A stretch of 64,000 nt of DNA from Ursus arctos (taxonomy: Eukaryota > Chordata > Mammalia > Carnivora > Ursidae). Positions 13,240 to 25,640 of the stretch are shown here, piece by piece. The translations under genes and the position numbers were made by a program. The stretch is taken from contig NW_026622808.1 of NCBI RefSeq assembly GCF_023065955.2, positions 44,838,475 to 44,902,474 of the forward strand, read 5' to 3'. The notes under the pieces were generated by a model. The model saw nothing but the letters and a program-made list of their open reading frames with translations, was not told the DNA's origin and ran no database searches. The first letter of the stretch is position 1; every line of letters begins with the position of its first letter.

Positions 13240-13390
13240 TTATAAGGAAAGTATTTGCCCTGTCTCTGCTTCAGTTTTCTCGTAAGAAAAGCAGGGCTAA
13301 CGTCAAGTGCCTGTGTCGTAAGGTTAATGGTGTCTCTAAGTGCTGAGCAGAGTGCCTGGCGTATAGGAAATGCTTGGTGAATACAGGTCA
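13240..13390 (+). repeat. MIR 3' fragment
   Basis: CTTCAGTTTTCTCGTAAG, then CAGAGTGCCTGGCGTATAGG and AAATGCTTGGTGAATA form the 3' half of sense MIR. Confidence 0.65.
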
Positions 13391-13947
13391 GGGCAGCTGT
13401 GGTTGGGGCACCAGAGACAAGTTCTAGTTCGGGACAGCTTCTGCTGGACGCCCTGCCCCTCCCCATCATGCTCTGTGCCGGACCTGAGCGCACGGATCAT
13501 GTCAGTGGGCTCCCTGCCCGCTGGGTTCCAGCTGGGTTTGGCTAATGGGAACCTCAGCGGGAGACTGGAAGGGAGGAACGTAGGGTCAAGGATTTGCTCC
13601 CATGTGACACACTCCCTGCGAGTCACCTCTAACTCAGGCTCAATGTCGAAGCCAAAAATTTAAAAAGTTCAGGCTAATATATTCCTTATCTAGAACTTTT
13701 TGCATAATCTCATCTTCACGCTCTGCTTAGTTGTGGAAAACCTGGCACTTGAGACTACTTCCTGAAACCTTTGTTGCGAAACTCTCAATTCTAATGACAT
13801 TGTTTGGTCTAATTATAAATCCTGATGCTGTTGTAAGGACAAACAGAGCCATCTGAGGTTCTGTCAGTCAATGTCTTGATTCCATTGACACATTATTTTT
13901 ATTTGGTCTAATTTAAAATAAGGTATGTTTAAAAATACATGAGCTAA

Positions 13948-14141
13948 GGGGCACCCGGGTGGCGCAGTTAAGCATCCAGCTCCTGGTTTCAGTTGGGGTC
14001 CTGATCTCAGGGTCATGAGATGGAGCCCCATGCATTGGGCTCAGCACAGGGTCTGCTTGCGATTTTCTCTCCCTCTCCCTCTCCCTCTGTCCCTCCCTCT
14101 CATGTTCTCTCTAAAATAAATAAATAAATCTTTTTTGAAAA
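13948..14141 (+). mobile_element. SINEC SINE
   Basis: GGGGCACCCGGGTGGCGCAG-like head, CT-rich run, AAATAAATAAATAAATC tail. The target-site copies are AAAAATACATGAGCT on the left and AAAAATACATAAGCT on the right. Confidence 0.93.
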
Positions 14142-14404
14142 AAATACATAAGCTTCTATAAAACAAAATGAAAGTCATCTCTAATCCTACGACCACCACT
14201 GGGTAAACTCTTACACAATGTTATATACATAAATGTAAATATCTTATCAAAACTGCGACTAGTTTGTATATTTCTCCCTTCGTTCGTTCTGACAATAAGT
14301 GTTGATGGCAACTCTTGTGCCAAGACGCAGCAGTGAGCAAAGTAGACAGTTCCTGCCCTCATGGAGCTGACATCTGACTGGGAGACACAGGCAAACAAAA
14401 AACA

Positions 14405-14575
14405 TGTATTTTCACGGCTCACAGTCATCTTATGAGACAGATACTGTTATTGTCCCATTTTACAGTGAACTAAACTGCAGCTTCAAGTGGTCTGGCAAAT
14501 TGCCGAAGAACACAGTGAGTAGCAGGGTCAGGTTTCAGCCCCATGTCTATCTGATGACAGACTCTGAGCTGTTAG
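14405..14575 (-). repeat. MIR SINE (antisense)
   Basis: ACTGTTATTGTCCCATTTTA CAG and GTGAGTAGCAGGGTCAGGTT fit reverse MIR. Divergence is high. Confidence 0.65.
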
Positions 14576-14849
14576 CTAGTACAGGAGATACTTTAATACG
14601 ATATAGTGATGTCTCTTTGCAAAATAATATTAGGGGTAAAAGTTGGATGCTCTCCAAAATATAGGACACAGATCCTTGACTTCAATCATGAAGTTTGTTT
14701 ATGGAAAATGACTCGTTACTATTTGTCATATCTAAATTAAGCAGGACTTCAAGTCCAACTTTTGATGGCAACTTTAGTGAACTGTTTTAAATAAGATCAA
14801 TATTCCTTAAAGCGGACATGAGAACTACAAACTAGTCAAGCTTGCAGGT

Positions 14850-15062
14850 ACCGGAAGCAGCCGGCCAGGCTTACATTTCTGGCTCCATCACTTGCTAACT
14901 CCTTACTCTGAGCAATTTTACTGAAGCACTCAGTGCCTCAGTTTCTCCAGCTGTTTATGGGGACCGGATTAGCATCTGTTTCACAGTGCTATTGTCAGGA
15001 TTAAATGAGTTAATTCATGTAATACTTCACACATAATAAGTGCTCCATAAATGTTAGGCATT
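14850..15062 (+). repeat. MIR SINE
   Basis: GGCTCCATCACTTGCTAACT, GTGCCTCAGTTTCTCCAGCT, GATTAAATGAGTTAATTCAT and AAGTGCTCCATAAATGTTAG are clear sense MIR blocks. Confidence 0.85.
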
Positions 15063-15261
15063 CTTACGATTATTAACAAGTCTAGAAGTTTTGATATTAT
15101 TTTCTCCAATTTCCAATGGAGAGGTCTTCACATGACTCTGCTCTTGTTTCCCCACCCTAACACCATTTTCTCAAGTCTATTTTTAATGACGATGAGCATA
15201 AATAATGACAGCTACTATCTCATAATTGGAACGATAGGGTGTCGATAGCCCCTAACAAATA

Positions 15262-15385
15262 TGTGACAGCAAGAGAGCAGAGTCCATATTTTGCATTTTC
15301 TTAATTCTCTCATAGGACTGTGCTCAGTACCTGGCACATTACTCAAAAATGACTGTTTGAATGCATGCATGAATGAATAAGGTAC
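15262..15385 (+). repeat. L2 3' end
   Basis: GCAGAGTCCATATTTTGCAT, GCTCAGTACCTGGCACATTA and the tail TGAATGCATGCATGAATGAA are typical of the L2 3' terminus. Confidence 0.65.
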
Positions 15386-16389
15386 CAGATTGAACAGGAA
15401 CCTAAAAGTGTATTTGACAGAGCTGACGTAGCTTATTTATTTGTAATCATTCCTCCAGTTTGTAATTCAGACTCAAAACACTTGAGTCTCTTGATTCCAA
15501 ATGTTCTTATTGATTGCTGTAGATATTGTATTTGTTTGTCTATTTACACCACCATTCATTCCAGAAACAACTTAAAATAGCTTACAAGGATATATGAAAC
15601 ACAAACTGAAATTACAAATGAGAGGGGAAAAGGATGGGTATGTAAAACAAGGCTGGGAATAGGGCTAAAATACCCATGCCATAAAAACCCTATGAGTGGG
15701 TAACAAATTGGCCCTGAATCTTCTAAAACCAACATGAAAAGTTCGACTGGACAGTTACGTAATTTGCAGCAACCCATGGATGAAAAGGTAAGAATTTCTC
15801 AGAAGATTCAGCCACTCTTAGAAGTGGACAGTCTAGAGCATTCTCCACAGAGATTACAACCTAACAAATACCGTCCACAACAGCATCCTTACAGTGTAAG
15901 AGTTCCCTCAGTGTCGATCCTGGGATCTTGATGAAAAGTACTTCAGTCATGTCATGAGGGAAAACTAACCGGAAAAAGTCAGATGTACCAGGCCTTTTTG
16001 GGTGAGAAAGAGACATAGGGCAAGTTTTCTACTTGACAAGCTTATCGTTTAGAATAAAAAAAGAAATCTTTCTGTTGGTATAGCAAATGTACTCTTTTCC
16101 TTTCCGGGTCAGTGTTTTTCGTATACTAGGTAAGCAGGATGCAATATTTTTATTGTAGTCAAGCATAAATAAGTAAATCTGAAAAGCTGTCCTATGTTAG
16201 AACATGGTCTGCTTCCGACTTGGACAGAGACTCCCATCCCTCACCCCCTCTGAGTCATGAGGGAGGATATAAGAAGTAGCCCAGAAGCTCAGAATGTTTC
16301 TTTAAATTATTCATCCTCTTACATCATAGAGATGTTGTTTCGGGCAAAAAAAAGAAGCTTTCTTCCCCGGTAATCATAACAGATGGTTT

Positions 16390-16660
16390 TCTAAGTCAGA
16401 CAGATCTGGATTTGAATTCTGACTGTGCTCCTTTCTATATGTTACCTTATATCTCTGGGCCTCGATTTCCTCATCTTCAAAATGGGTACTAAAAATACTG
16501 TCTCACATGATATTTGTAAGGATAATTTTATATAAAATCTCTTGCCCATAAAAAAGCACTCAAAACTTTACAGCTATTAGTACCTCCCACTTAACACAGT
16601 CCCAGGCATACACTAGATGACACATAGGTTTGTTAAGTGAAAAAGAATGAATGAATATTG
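16390..16660 (+). repeat. MIR SINE
   Basis: GATCTGGATTTGAATTCTGA, CTCGATTTCCTCATCTTCAA AATGGG and a partial 3' half. Confidence 0.7.
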
Positions 16661-16717
16661 CTATCTAGAAGTCTTTAACAATCGGCAAATCTCTCAGTTT
16701 GCAGTCATCATCACATA

Positions 16718-16962
16718 GTGGCTAAGATCATGGGCTTAGGGGTTGGCTTGCCAGTTTTGAGTGCTGACGCCATCACTGATTATCTGTGGGCATCTTAGAC
16801 AAGCTGTTCAATCATCCCCTGTCCCAGTTTTGTCAACTGTGAATTGGGAAATGAAGGAACTTCCTCACAGGGGTGTTGTAGGAACAATTAGAGGAGGGCT
16901 ATAAGTACCTAGCATCATTCCTGGAACACAGAAACATTCAATAAATATCACTATTGTTTATT
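16718..16962 (+). repeat. MIR SINE
   Basis: CATAGTGGCTAAGATCATGG marks the MIR 5' end. TCCCAGTTTTGTCAACTGTG and CTGGAACACAGAAACATTCAATAAA mark the middle and 3' end. It lies about 170 bases before the SYNPR exon. Confidence 0.8.
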
Positions 16963-17136
16963 TTATACAAAGATAATGTAACAGAACTTTCTTTTACTTA
17001 TTTTTCAACTTCTCCCTGGTTCCAGTGCTATGGGATCTAGGAATTTTCCAAAAGGCAAGCCACATAGTTATACAAAGTGACTGGTTCATTTCTAGAATTC
17101 AACTTCTTTTACTGTTTTATCTTTCTGTCTCTATAG

Positions 17137-17382
<246 letters not shown>

Positions 17383-18586
17383 TAGGAGAAGCATCTCAGA
17401 AGTCATCTTGGAGACTGCTGCCTCCAAAACTAGGCCAATGTAAAAGGTGATATTTCACTGCCTGTGCAAGATGATCCTCTGGTCTTCAAGTTTTCTATTG
17501 TCAGAACCCATAGGCTTTAATGCCACCAATTATGGAGTCTTAATAAGAACCCAGCAGGTATTGGCAGCTGCTGCTTGGATGACAGTCAAGTCAAAATTCT
17601 AAGCCAGAAGCAGATATAAAATCTGAACTTTAAGGCTGAAGCCTGCCAGAAGTTAAAAGGAATATTTGATGGCAGAGAGGTTTCCTGGGAAGAAAACATT
17701 GTTCAAGCTACACATAGCTAGAATACATCCAGTTGATTGTCTGGAGAAAAACCAAGCAGACCTGGTAGGACGCGGGAAAAATTGCATAGTATAAAAAATA
17801 CTTATAATAGTTACGATAATTTTTTTTTTATCTCCTCCATGTACCTGGTTTAATTGCCTGGTAACTTTGGAAAAGCTGAACTATATTAGTTGAACAAAGT
17901 CAAATATTATCAAATGTATAGCTCTCACAGGAAGACAGAAAATCTGCCAGATAGCAGGGCAGCTAAATTGGATGCTTGTGTTATTTTAAAGAAAGAAACT
18001 GTGTCTAAGAAAGACAGAAGCTATAATGGCAGCAAAAAGCAGTCGTTACGGAAGAACAGAAGACCTGACAGCATTTGCAGAAGGAAAAACATTCTTTAGT
18101 AATCCCTAAAAATAATTATCTTGGCTTCAAGGTTAGCTTATGTCTTACAGCTTTCTGAAATTTAATGAGAAGGCATTTAAGATGGGGGAAAGCGTTGCTA
18201 ATCATTTCCTGATAATTTGACGGTGGCTTCTGCCTTGGTGAGAGAGGAAACGTGGAACGAAAGTGTGTCCAAGGGTCTCACCGTCATTTCTGCTCATTGC
18301 CAGCCACACCTGCAGCTGGATGCGTGGAAATATATTCTCCTGCTTCTGCAGTTTCTTTCTAGCCAGTGCTGAATGAAGGTTTTTGTAATCTGGATCTCAA
18401 AATCTAAGAGAACAAAGAGAAAATCACCCAATGTGTTTGTTCAATTACTAATCAATCTTCTAATACATTGTGACATCCTGCATAGTCTATTTAATTCTAC
18501 CTCTGATGTCTCTAACAAGCTTTAGACTAGGCGATGGGAATTTTGAATGAGAAACAATGTGAGGTGTCTCCTAAAATCAAAAAGAG

Positions 18587-18760
18587 GTATTTGCCTTTCT
18601 CTGCCTGACTGATTTCACTTAGCATAATACCCTCTAGGTCCATCCATGTTGTGTGTCAATTATACTCAAATAAAAAAAGAAAAGAAAATATCCACTAAAT
18701 TCTACACGTGCATACATATATAATATTTTTAAATAAAATACATAATTAAAATTTTTTTAA
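18587..18760. mobile_element. Short L1 insertion with 5' inversion
   Basis: The left part (TGCCTGACTGATTTCACTTAGC, CCATCCATGTTG) is antisense L1. The right part (TCAATTATACTCAAATAAAA, poly-A rich) is a sense 3' end. It is flanked by AAATCAAAAAGAG at about 18573 and 18763, giving a target-site duplication. Confidence 0.6.
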
Positions 18761-18776
18761 AAAATCAAAAAGAGAG

Positions 18777-18980
18777 GGGTGCCTGGGTGGCTCAGTCGGT
18801 TGAACATCTGCCTTTGGCTCAGGTCATGATCCCTGGGTCCTGGGATCGAGCCCTGCATCGGGCTCCCTGCTTGGCAGGGGAGTCTGCTTCTCCCTCTCCC
18901 TCCCTTCCCACTCATGCTCTTTCTCTCTCTCTCTCTCTCTCAAATAAATAAATAAAATCTTTAAAAAATAAAGTTAAAAA
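18777..18980 (+). mobile_element. SINEC SINE
   Basis: GGGGTGCCTGGGTGGCTCAG head, GGGATCGAGCCCTGCATCGG body, CT run, AAATAAATAAATAAAATCTTT tail. Its flanking duplication AAATCAAAAAGAGA is the same sequence used by the adjoining L1. Confidence 0.95.
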
Positions 18981-19776
18981 AAATCAAAAAGAGAAACGAT
19001 GGAAGCCAAATAGCATTTTCTGTGAGAGGGGACAGGTCTGCTGCCCTTGCCGCTACGGATCTACATCAGTTAGGGGTCCTCGTGACAGAAACTTCAAGTC
19101 AAGCGAGCTAAAGCAGAACAATCTGCTTACCCCTGACATCTGTTCTCTGCACCCCACTTCTGTACCAGTGCCCGTGTGTGCTGGAACGTTTGAGTTGGAA
19201 GTAACAGAACCTGACTCTGACTAACCTCATCAGGAAAAGAAAATCTTTGAAAGGGTATGGAGTAGCTCAGAAAACTGATGGAATCTGACGAAATGGACTC
19301 TACAAAAAGCAGCATCTAGAGCAGGACCGAAGTTCCAGATGTCAGACACCAGGGAATGTTGTACTGATTTAAAGTTCCAGCACAAAGCTCATGCCACTTG
19401 GCTGCAATTGGGCTTTGTGAGGGAAACAAAAGTTCCATTACCGAAAGCAGAGGAAAAGAATATTTATCTGCCAAAACGTGGTGATTTTTTTTTTCATTAC
19501 AAACTCATTTGGCTTCAAATCCTATTGAGCTCGTTTTTCACAAAAAGTAAAAGTAATTAGAAAGACACTAGAAATGCATGCTTCTAAGAGCAGAACCCAG
19601 GGCCAGGAACTGGAAGACTGGCAGGAAACTGGACAGTTCACATCCATCATCCCTCGTCTCTCTCTTACTGAATGTCTGTTATATTATTGTCTTTTTTCAG
19701 ATGCATTTTTTCTTTTTCCTGTTAGCACAGAAGATAGCCACCCCACAGTTTCTGAGTTTATATTTCTTTTTATCTC

Positions 19777-19976
19777 TTTTTAAAGATTTATTTATTTATT
19801 TGAGAGAGAGAGAAAGTGCAGGGGAGCGGCAGAGGGAGAGGGAGAGAGAGAATCTCAAGCAGACTCCCAGCTGAGCACCAAGCCCTACGTGAGGCTCAAT
19901 CTCAAAACCCTGAGACCATGACCTGAGCGGAAAACAAGAGTCGGACACTCAACTGACTGAGCCACCCAGGCACCCC
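19777..19976 (-). mobile_element. SINEC SINE (antisense)
   Basis: Begins TTTTTAAAGATTTATTTATT, continues with GAGAGAGAGA and GGGAGCGGCAGAGGGAGAGG, and ends TGAGCCACCCAGGCACCCC. Confidence 0.95.
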
Positions 19977-20429
19977 TACGCTTCTTTCTAAAGAAACCTC
20001 TTGGATTGAACTAAAATCACTCAGGTCTAATCCCACATTTCTAGCAGAGAAAATCTCATTAGCTCATTTTGGGCCAGGTGTTCACCTTGGCTGGTGGTGG
20101 GAGAATTGTGCAGGAAAAATATGGCTCACAGAACCAAACCAGCTTGCCTACTAGGCACGTGTTGGCTTTGGAGGAGGGGCCAGACACACCACAGGGGTGA
20201 CCTCCACAAGTACCTGGTTCAGCAACAGCAAGGATATTTCTACTGCATAACAAATCTACTTCCTCCGAAGCAAGTTGGCATCTATGATTTCACACTAACA
20301 CAAACAGGCAGGGAGCTCTCCAGATATTTCAGATGCAGGTAGCTGCGGTGAGGGGATTTGCATACGACTTCCCAAGTGATGACAGCAATGCCAGACTAGA
20401 GCCAAAGTCTCCGAATGCTGCTGCCACCC

Positions 20430-20668
20430 GAAACGGATAAGGGCACAGCTTTGGAGTCAGTCTGCCAGGGTTTGAATCCTGACTCCACCGCTCAATAATC
20501 GACTGCCCTGGGACAAACTAATTAAGGTGCCTAATCCTTAGTTTCATTATCTGTAAAATGGGGCTATTATCAACCAGACCTCATGAGACTGTTGATTCAA
20601 TGAGATGATAGAGGATAAATACTTAGCCCAGTGCCCAGCATAGGGCAGATGTTCGGTAAGCGTTGAGC
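20430..20668 (+). repeat. MIR SINE
   Basis: A well preserved sense copy with GGGCACAGCTTTGGAGTCAG, GGGTTTGAATCCTGACTCCA, TTATCTGTAAAATGGGGCTA and AGATGTTCGGTAAGCGTTGA. Confidence 0.9.
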
Positions 20669-21589
20669 AAAAGCTGCCTTGACAATACCTTCATTTTCCT
20701 AAATGTCACATCGTGTTAGAGCCCACAGAACAACAATGTTGTTGTTGTTGTTTTCTCTCTCTCAACTTTTCTTTCAAAGGTTCCCTGAGCATACCTGTTC
20801 TATCTGTAATTTCTACTTCTGCTTCTCCAGCTTCATCATAGGCAATCTTGACATATCTTCTTGGCTAATCTAGATCTCCTCTCCTCATTCTTTCTCACGC
20901 TATGCACAATTTCTTGTGGTCTCTTCTTCCGTTGTCCCCACATCTGAGCTAGAATCAAAATCCTTACTCCAACTTCAGTTGCAACAAAATGGCAAGAAAA
21001 GTTCAAAGGGCCCATGAGCCCCTACAATGTGCCAGCCTGGAGTCTGTGATATCAGTGTGATGACAATGGAGTAAGACGTCACTGCTCCCGACACAGGCCC
21101 AATGGGGACACCTTGTGTATGTTCTCGCTTTTAAGTGGCATTTCCCTGATTTCTAGGTTCTTCTTGAGCATACCTTTCCTAGAAACCAAGGGGCAGCATG
21201 CAAAAGGGAGAAATCAAGGAATAAGAAACATAAAACGACAGCTCTGGGCAGAGCCATCTCTTCAAATCTGAAAAGATTCCTTGATAATTTTTTTCTACTC
21301 CTCTACTGACATATACTTACAAAGATGCTTTGTATCTCCCTCAGCAAGGAGCCTGGAGCGTGGCATAAAATAATGTTAAACAAGTATCAGTTAACATTAA
21401 AGGAAGAAAAGAGGGTGGAATGGGAGAGAAGGAAGAAGGGATAAACCAGTCTTTTAGATCCCGTGAGCGCCTGAATGCTGCTTGGGCTGCCGACATCCCC
21501 TACTGTCAAAGTCCCAAAGAGCAACTGCAGCCAAACAGCAACTGAATGCAATCATGGACATACTGGGGAAAGTATTCAGAGCACAGCTT

Positions 21590-21805
21590 ACCAGTCAGTA
21601 AGCATTTTCTAATGTGGCCGGCACCGTCCAGCTGCTTCACACATGTTTTCTTTAATCCTTACAACTGTCACCCAGGGAAGGAATAATTGTCTTCATTCTA
21701 TAGAAGGGGCCAGGGAGTGGGGGGGAAGCTGAGTTCCAGAGGCTAACTGCCTTGTCCAAGGTCACAGAGCAAGAAGGTGCAGAGTTTAGGCTACCCTGAT
21801 TTCAA
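21590..21805 (-). repeat. MIR SINE (antisense)
   Basis: TTTCTTTAATCCTTACAACT, GAGTTCCAGAGGCTAACTGC and CTTGTCCAAGGTCACAGAGC match reverse MIR. Confidence 0.8.
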
Positions 21806-22749
21806 AACCCATGGGATAACTCCCATGTGGACATTCGGGTAGTGTGCCCTGATCCACCTGCTGCTAAAATATTCAAATATTTTGGTGAAAAGCCCCTGCT
21901 CCAAGGCCCCAAGACGCCTCATCTTGACTACACTAGCCCCCGACTCCCACCCACAGGGCACTTGGGACCACCCTACCATCCGTCAACCAAGGGTTAAATT
22001 CTGGCCCAGCAAGGGACTTCCAGCACCCTATATTCCAGAGCTACGGCGGTGGCCCAAGTCCATTTTGATCAGTGATTGTCACGCTGAAGTGGCTACTAAA
22101 TATACCTTAATGTCGTCACAGCTTTGTATTCTACTGTTGTGTGTCTCTAGTAGGGGGCTTTAAAATTGACTACCTGTGGTTACTTCCCAAGTGAACCAAT
22201 GCCCCCGGGAAAAGGCGCGGAAACAGCTGTTCTGTTTGGGGTCTCTTGCACCCGTGAAAAATTCTGCTTCCATCAAACACTCAGAGCCAGGGGAGGCAAC
22301 ACCTGATCCTCTGATTCACCAGCAACACCTTTTTGCAGAGTAAGAGGAATTTCTATAGGAAAATCTCACCTCCAGTTCTTGGGAAAATACCTCCTACTTC
22401 TCTGAAACCTGCATTTCACTCATCATCTGGTTTCAACATTCATTTCTGAATGTGAGAGGCACAGAAAGTTCAACTCTTCAAAGTCACAACCTCTGTGTGC
22501 ACTATCGTTTGTGTGCTCACCTGCATACCACCTGTATGAATGCTTATACTCCGTATGTCTACCTGTAAGCGGACTCATTTTTTCTAGTGTTACAAGAACT
22601 GGAAGCGTAGGATCTCTAGCCATAATGGGAAGGTAACCTTATAAATTAATGCACTGTCATTAAAATGAAAGTTCTCAACTCTGTACCCCCCAAAGAGCTC
22701 TTACACAATGAAGAATACCCCACCTGGGGAGACAGTAACGCTTAAGTAA

Positions 22750-22965
22750 GGGCTCAGATGATGGAGTCAAACAGAGTAGGGCTCGACCCTTGTCTACTAC
22801 TTAGCAAGTCACTTGACCTTGAACAAAATTCTTGTCCTGAACGTCAGTTTTCACATCTTTAATATGCGTATAATAATAGCACCTTTTTCTCGGAATGAAT
22901 AAATCCGTACACATTAAACCCTTTACACGGTGCCCAACATGAAGTAAGCATTCAATGAAAGCCAG
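22750..22965 (+). repeat. MIR SINE
   Basis: GGCTCAGATGATGGAGTCAA, TTAGCAAGTCACTTGACCTT, TTTTCACATCTTTAATATGC and GTAAGCATTCAATGAAAG. Confidence 0.8.
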
Positions 22966-23118
22966 GTATTCTACGTGAAATAGCAGATACAAATGAAAAA
23001 TTGGAAGAGATCTCAATCTTGAATGAAAAGTAGCCTTACGTGTCATGAAGATTGTTCTGAAATTGAGATTTTTCTTGCGTTTCCATCTCTCAACTCACTT
23101 GCTCTGATTCTCCTTTAG

Positions 23119-23376
<258 letters not shown>

Positions 23377-24835
23377 CAGATAGAATTTGCATTCTTCTGG
23401 AGAGAGCCTCACCACCTTCCATTCCAGTAGCAGAAGAATTTTATAAGAGTTTCAATCAATTATTAATGCAGAGGGTGTTGAATGCAAATCAGAGATCTGG
23501 AGTCCTCATTAAGGCAGAAAGGCCTGGGTCGTGATAAATGGTACTTAGAGAGGAGACGACATGAGGAGATCCATTATTCATCATAGATGCCTAATTGGAG
23601 AGTACCTTGTTACATACACATACTTTTATGGTCGTTTTGCAGGTGTGTTGAGATAGTAAAAGCATTTTGTAGCTTAAAGTCTCTAGTATGTATTATGCAT
23701 AAAGTAAGTTATATAGCACTGAGTTTCCCGATGCGTTTTGATGCGAAAGACATTTTGATGATTTCTATAAGACAATTTGGTGTATCACACGTGCATGTGT
23801 TATTGTGTTTGGTTGAAGACCCTGTAGGACTATGAGTCTCTAAGCATTTGTTTCAGACAATTACTCTGTTTTTTTTTTTACTTGATGAATCAATCAGTGC
23901 TCATATTATTTAGTGCATGAATAAGCATTTTCTCACAAAATGAACATTTGAACTGTATTTATGAAAATTTTCCAGTTTGCACCATGAATTTGTTAAATGG
24001 ACATTTAAAGAAATATATTCATTACTTTGTATACTTGCAAGTTTGTCTCTTTGGCTTTACCCAATTCTGAATGCATTGTAACTAAGGTTTGGGATTTTTT
24101 TTCCCCATTAGTCGATATTCATTGTTCTATATGGTAACTGCCCAATATTTATTCTATTTCCTTAGCTAAGTATTTACATTCTTGTGACTTTCTATGGTGT
24201 TTTGTGGCTCTTATCCTATGGACCATGAACAATAGGCCCAATAACTGTTTGTGTTTATGGAGTGTTGTTTTCTTAGAATAATAGAGATGCAGATATCAGA
24301 CACCATAGTCGAGAAGCTATTGTGCCAACATGTTAATTTATAAAGGACGTTCTGTAGAACCTATGCTAACGGCTAAACTTTTAAATCGTATTTATTTGTA
24401 AAGTTAATATGTTCCTTGATCCAATTATTAAAAATTCTCCAGTCACAGCTTAACTTACTAATTACTAATTCTGATTTGAGTGTTACCCATAAATTAGAAA
24501 TGACTTCCATGAGCAACTCTGATCCCAAAGAGGGTTCTCATGAAATATTCCTCAGAATTTATTCATTATCAAGAAAATGCCAATTTTCACCGCTTTGTTT
24601 TAACTCAATTGAAACATCAAGGCCCAAACAGTGAGGGCAAACTGTGCATCTGTATTTCCAGATAAAAGTGTTATCGGTGTATAAACTCTGTGTGATCTGT
24701 GATGTTGGAAGCATTTTAGCACAAAGCAGCCGTGTTTCTTAGATGATATCTGTAACCAGGTTCTGCATCCCATTGGATAAATCTGTATTGTGATATCTAT
24801 TTGACCTTAATAAAGTTATTGCTTACAGTGCTGGC
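23377..24835 (+). other. SYNPR: SYNPR 3' UTR
   Basis: The UTR runs from the TAA to about 20 bases past the first canonical AATAAA. It is AT-rich, contains no recognisable SINE, MIR or L1, and has only short open frames. Freedom from repeats across 1.4 kb, in a window where repeats are otherwise frequent, fits a long conserved brain-type 3' UTR. Its right end is estimated from the poly-A signal, not seen directly. Confidence 0.75.
24809..24814 (+). terminator. SYNPR: Poly-A signal AATAAA for SYNPR
   Basis: A canonical AATAAA is followed within 15-30 bases by a GT-rich stretch (AGTGCTGGCTGG), the usual layout of a cleavage site. It lies 1.4 kb after the stop codon, so cleavage is expected around 24825-24840. 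Confidence 0.75.
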
Positions 24836-24949
24836 TGGATAGTGCAGAATTGTAATAGAACCTGGTTAGCTTTAACACGAATTTAACAATACCTTTATAC
24901 AAGGTATAAATGCACAGTGTTTCCAATTTCTTCCCCTGCCCTTGTTTCC

Positions 24950-25640
24950 AAGCCCAGGGTTGTTCGTTCATTGCTTCTCCCATTTTAGGACCCTCCCTGC
25001 ACCCACTGCTGTGCAAAGCACTGGGGATGTGAGAGTAAGAAAAGACAGAAACATGCCTCACCGTTGAGAAGCTTATACTCTCCTAGGAGAGGCAGGCATT
25101 AAAGTAGTCACACCCCACTTACGCTGTGTACAACATGGAGAGACAGAGGAGTCCAGGAGAACACATATCTGAGGGACTTGAGCTAGGTAGAGGGAGGAGA
25201 GCTTCAGACTAGAGGCCTGCCCTGGGTTTCACATGGACAGAGTGGCCGGGAAGAGTATCCCAGGCAGAGAGCAGCCTTGCAAAGCTCTCAGATGGTGGGA
25301 GGCAGGATGGCTAGGTCTGGTTGCCTGAGTACAGTGAGCGAGGGGGCTTTGTCAGAGGCAGGCTGCTGGTGGGCCCGTGGCCGGGGGGGGGGTGTTGGGA
25401 GGGCCTGCTAGGCACCCACAAGTGGGAATCCCATCTTTATCCCAGAGAAGCTAAGGGAACTCACTAGTGGATTTTAAGCGGAGGAGGGACACAATGAGAT
25501 CAGCATTTTTTTAAAGATCTCAGTGGCTGCAGGGTAGAGTGTAGACAACAGGAGGATAAGAATAAAGGACCCCCAGGGCAGAGGAGGTGGCCTTGACTGC
25601 TGACATCTTCAAGGCAGCAGGCTGGCCGTGGGAGGGGGGA
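24950..25640. repeat. Old mammalian repeat block, family not assigned
   Basis: CAAAGCACTGGGGATGTGAG, CCCAGGCAGAGAGCAGCCTTGC and ATTTTAAGCGGAGGAGGGACACAATGAG resemble a widely dispersed ancient LINE-like sequence in mammals. I recognise the pattern but cannot name the family with confidence. Confidence 0.45.

Larger units (their letters stand above)
1..17136 (+). other. SYNPR: SYNPR intron, 3' part
   Basis: No coding exon was found in these 17.1 kb. The stretch holds MIR and L2 fragments, four plus-strand SINEC insertions or older antisense copies, a GAAA microsatellite, a TG microsatellite and an AT-rich repeat. These are listed separately. Open frames here are short, lack splice context and mostly overlap repeats. 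The intron ends in a pyrimidine-rich tract and a TATAG acceptor directly before the exon at 17137. Confidence 0.75.
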
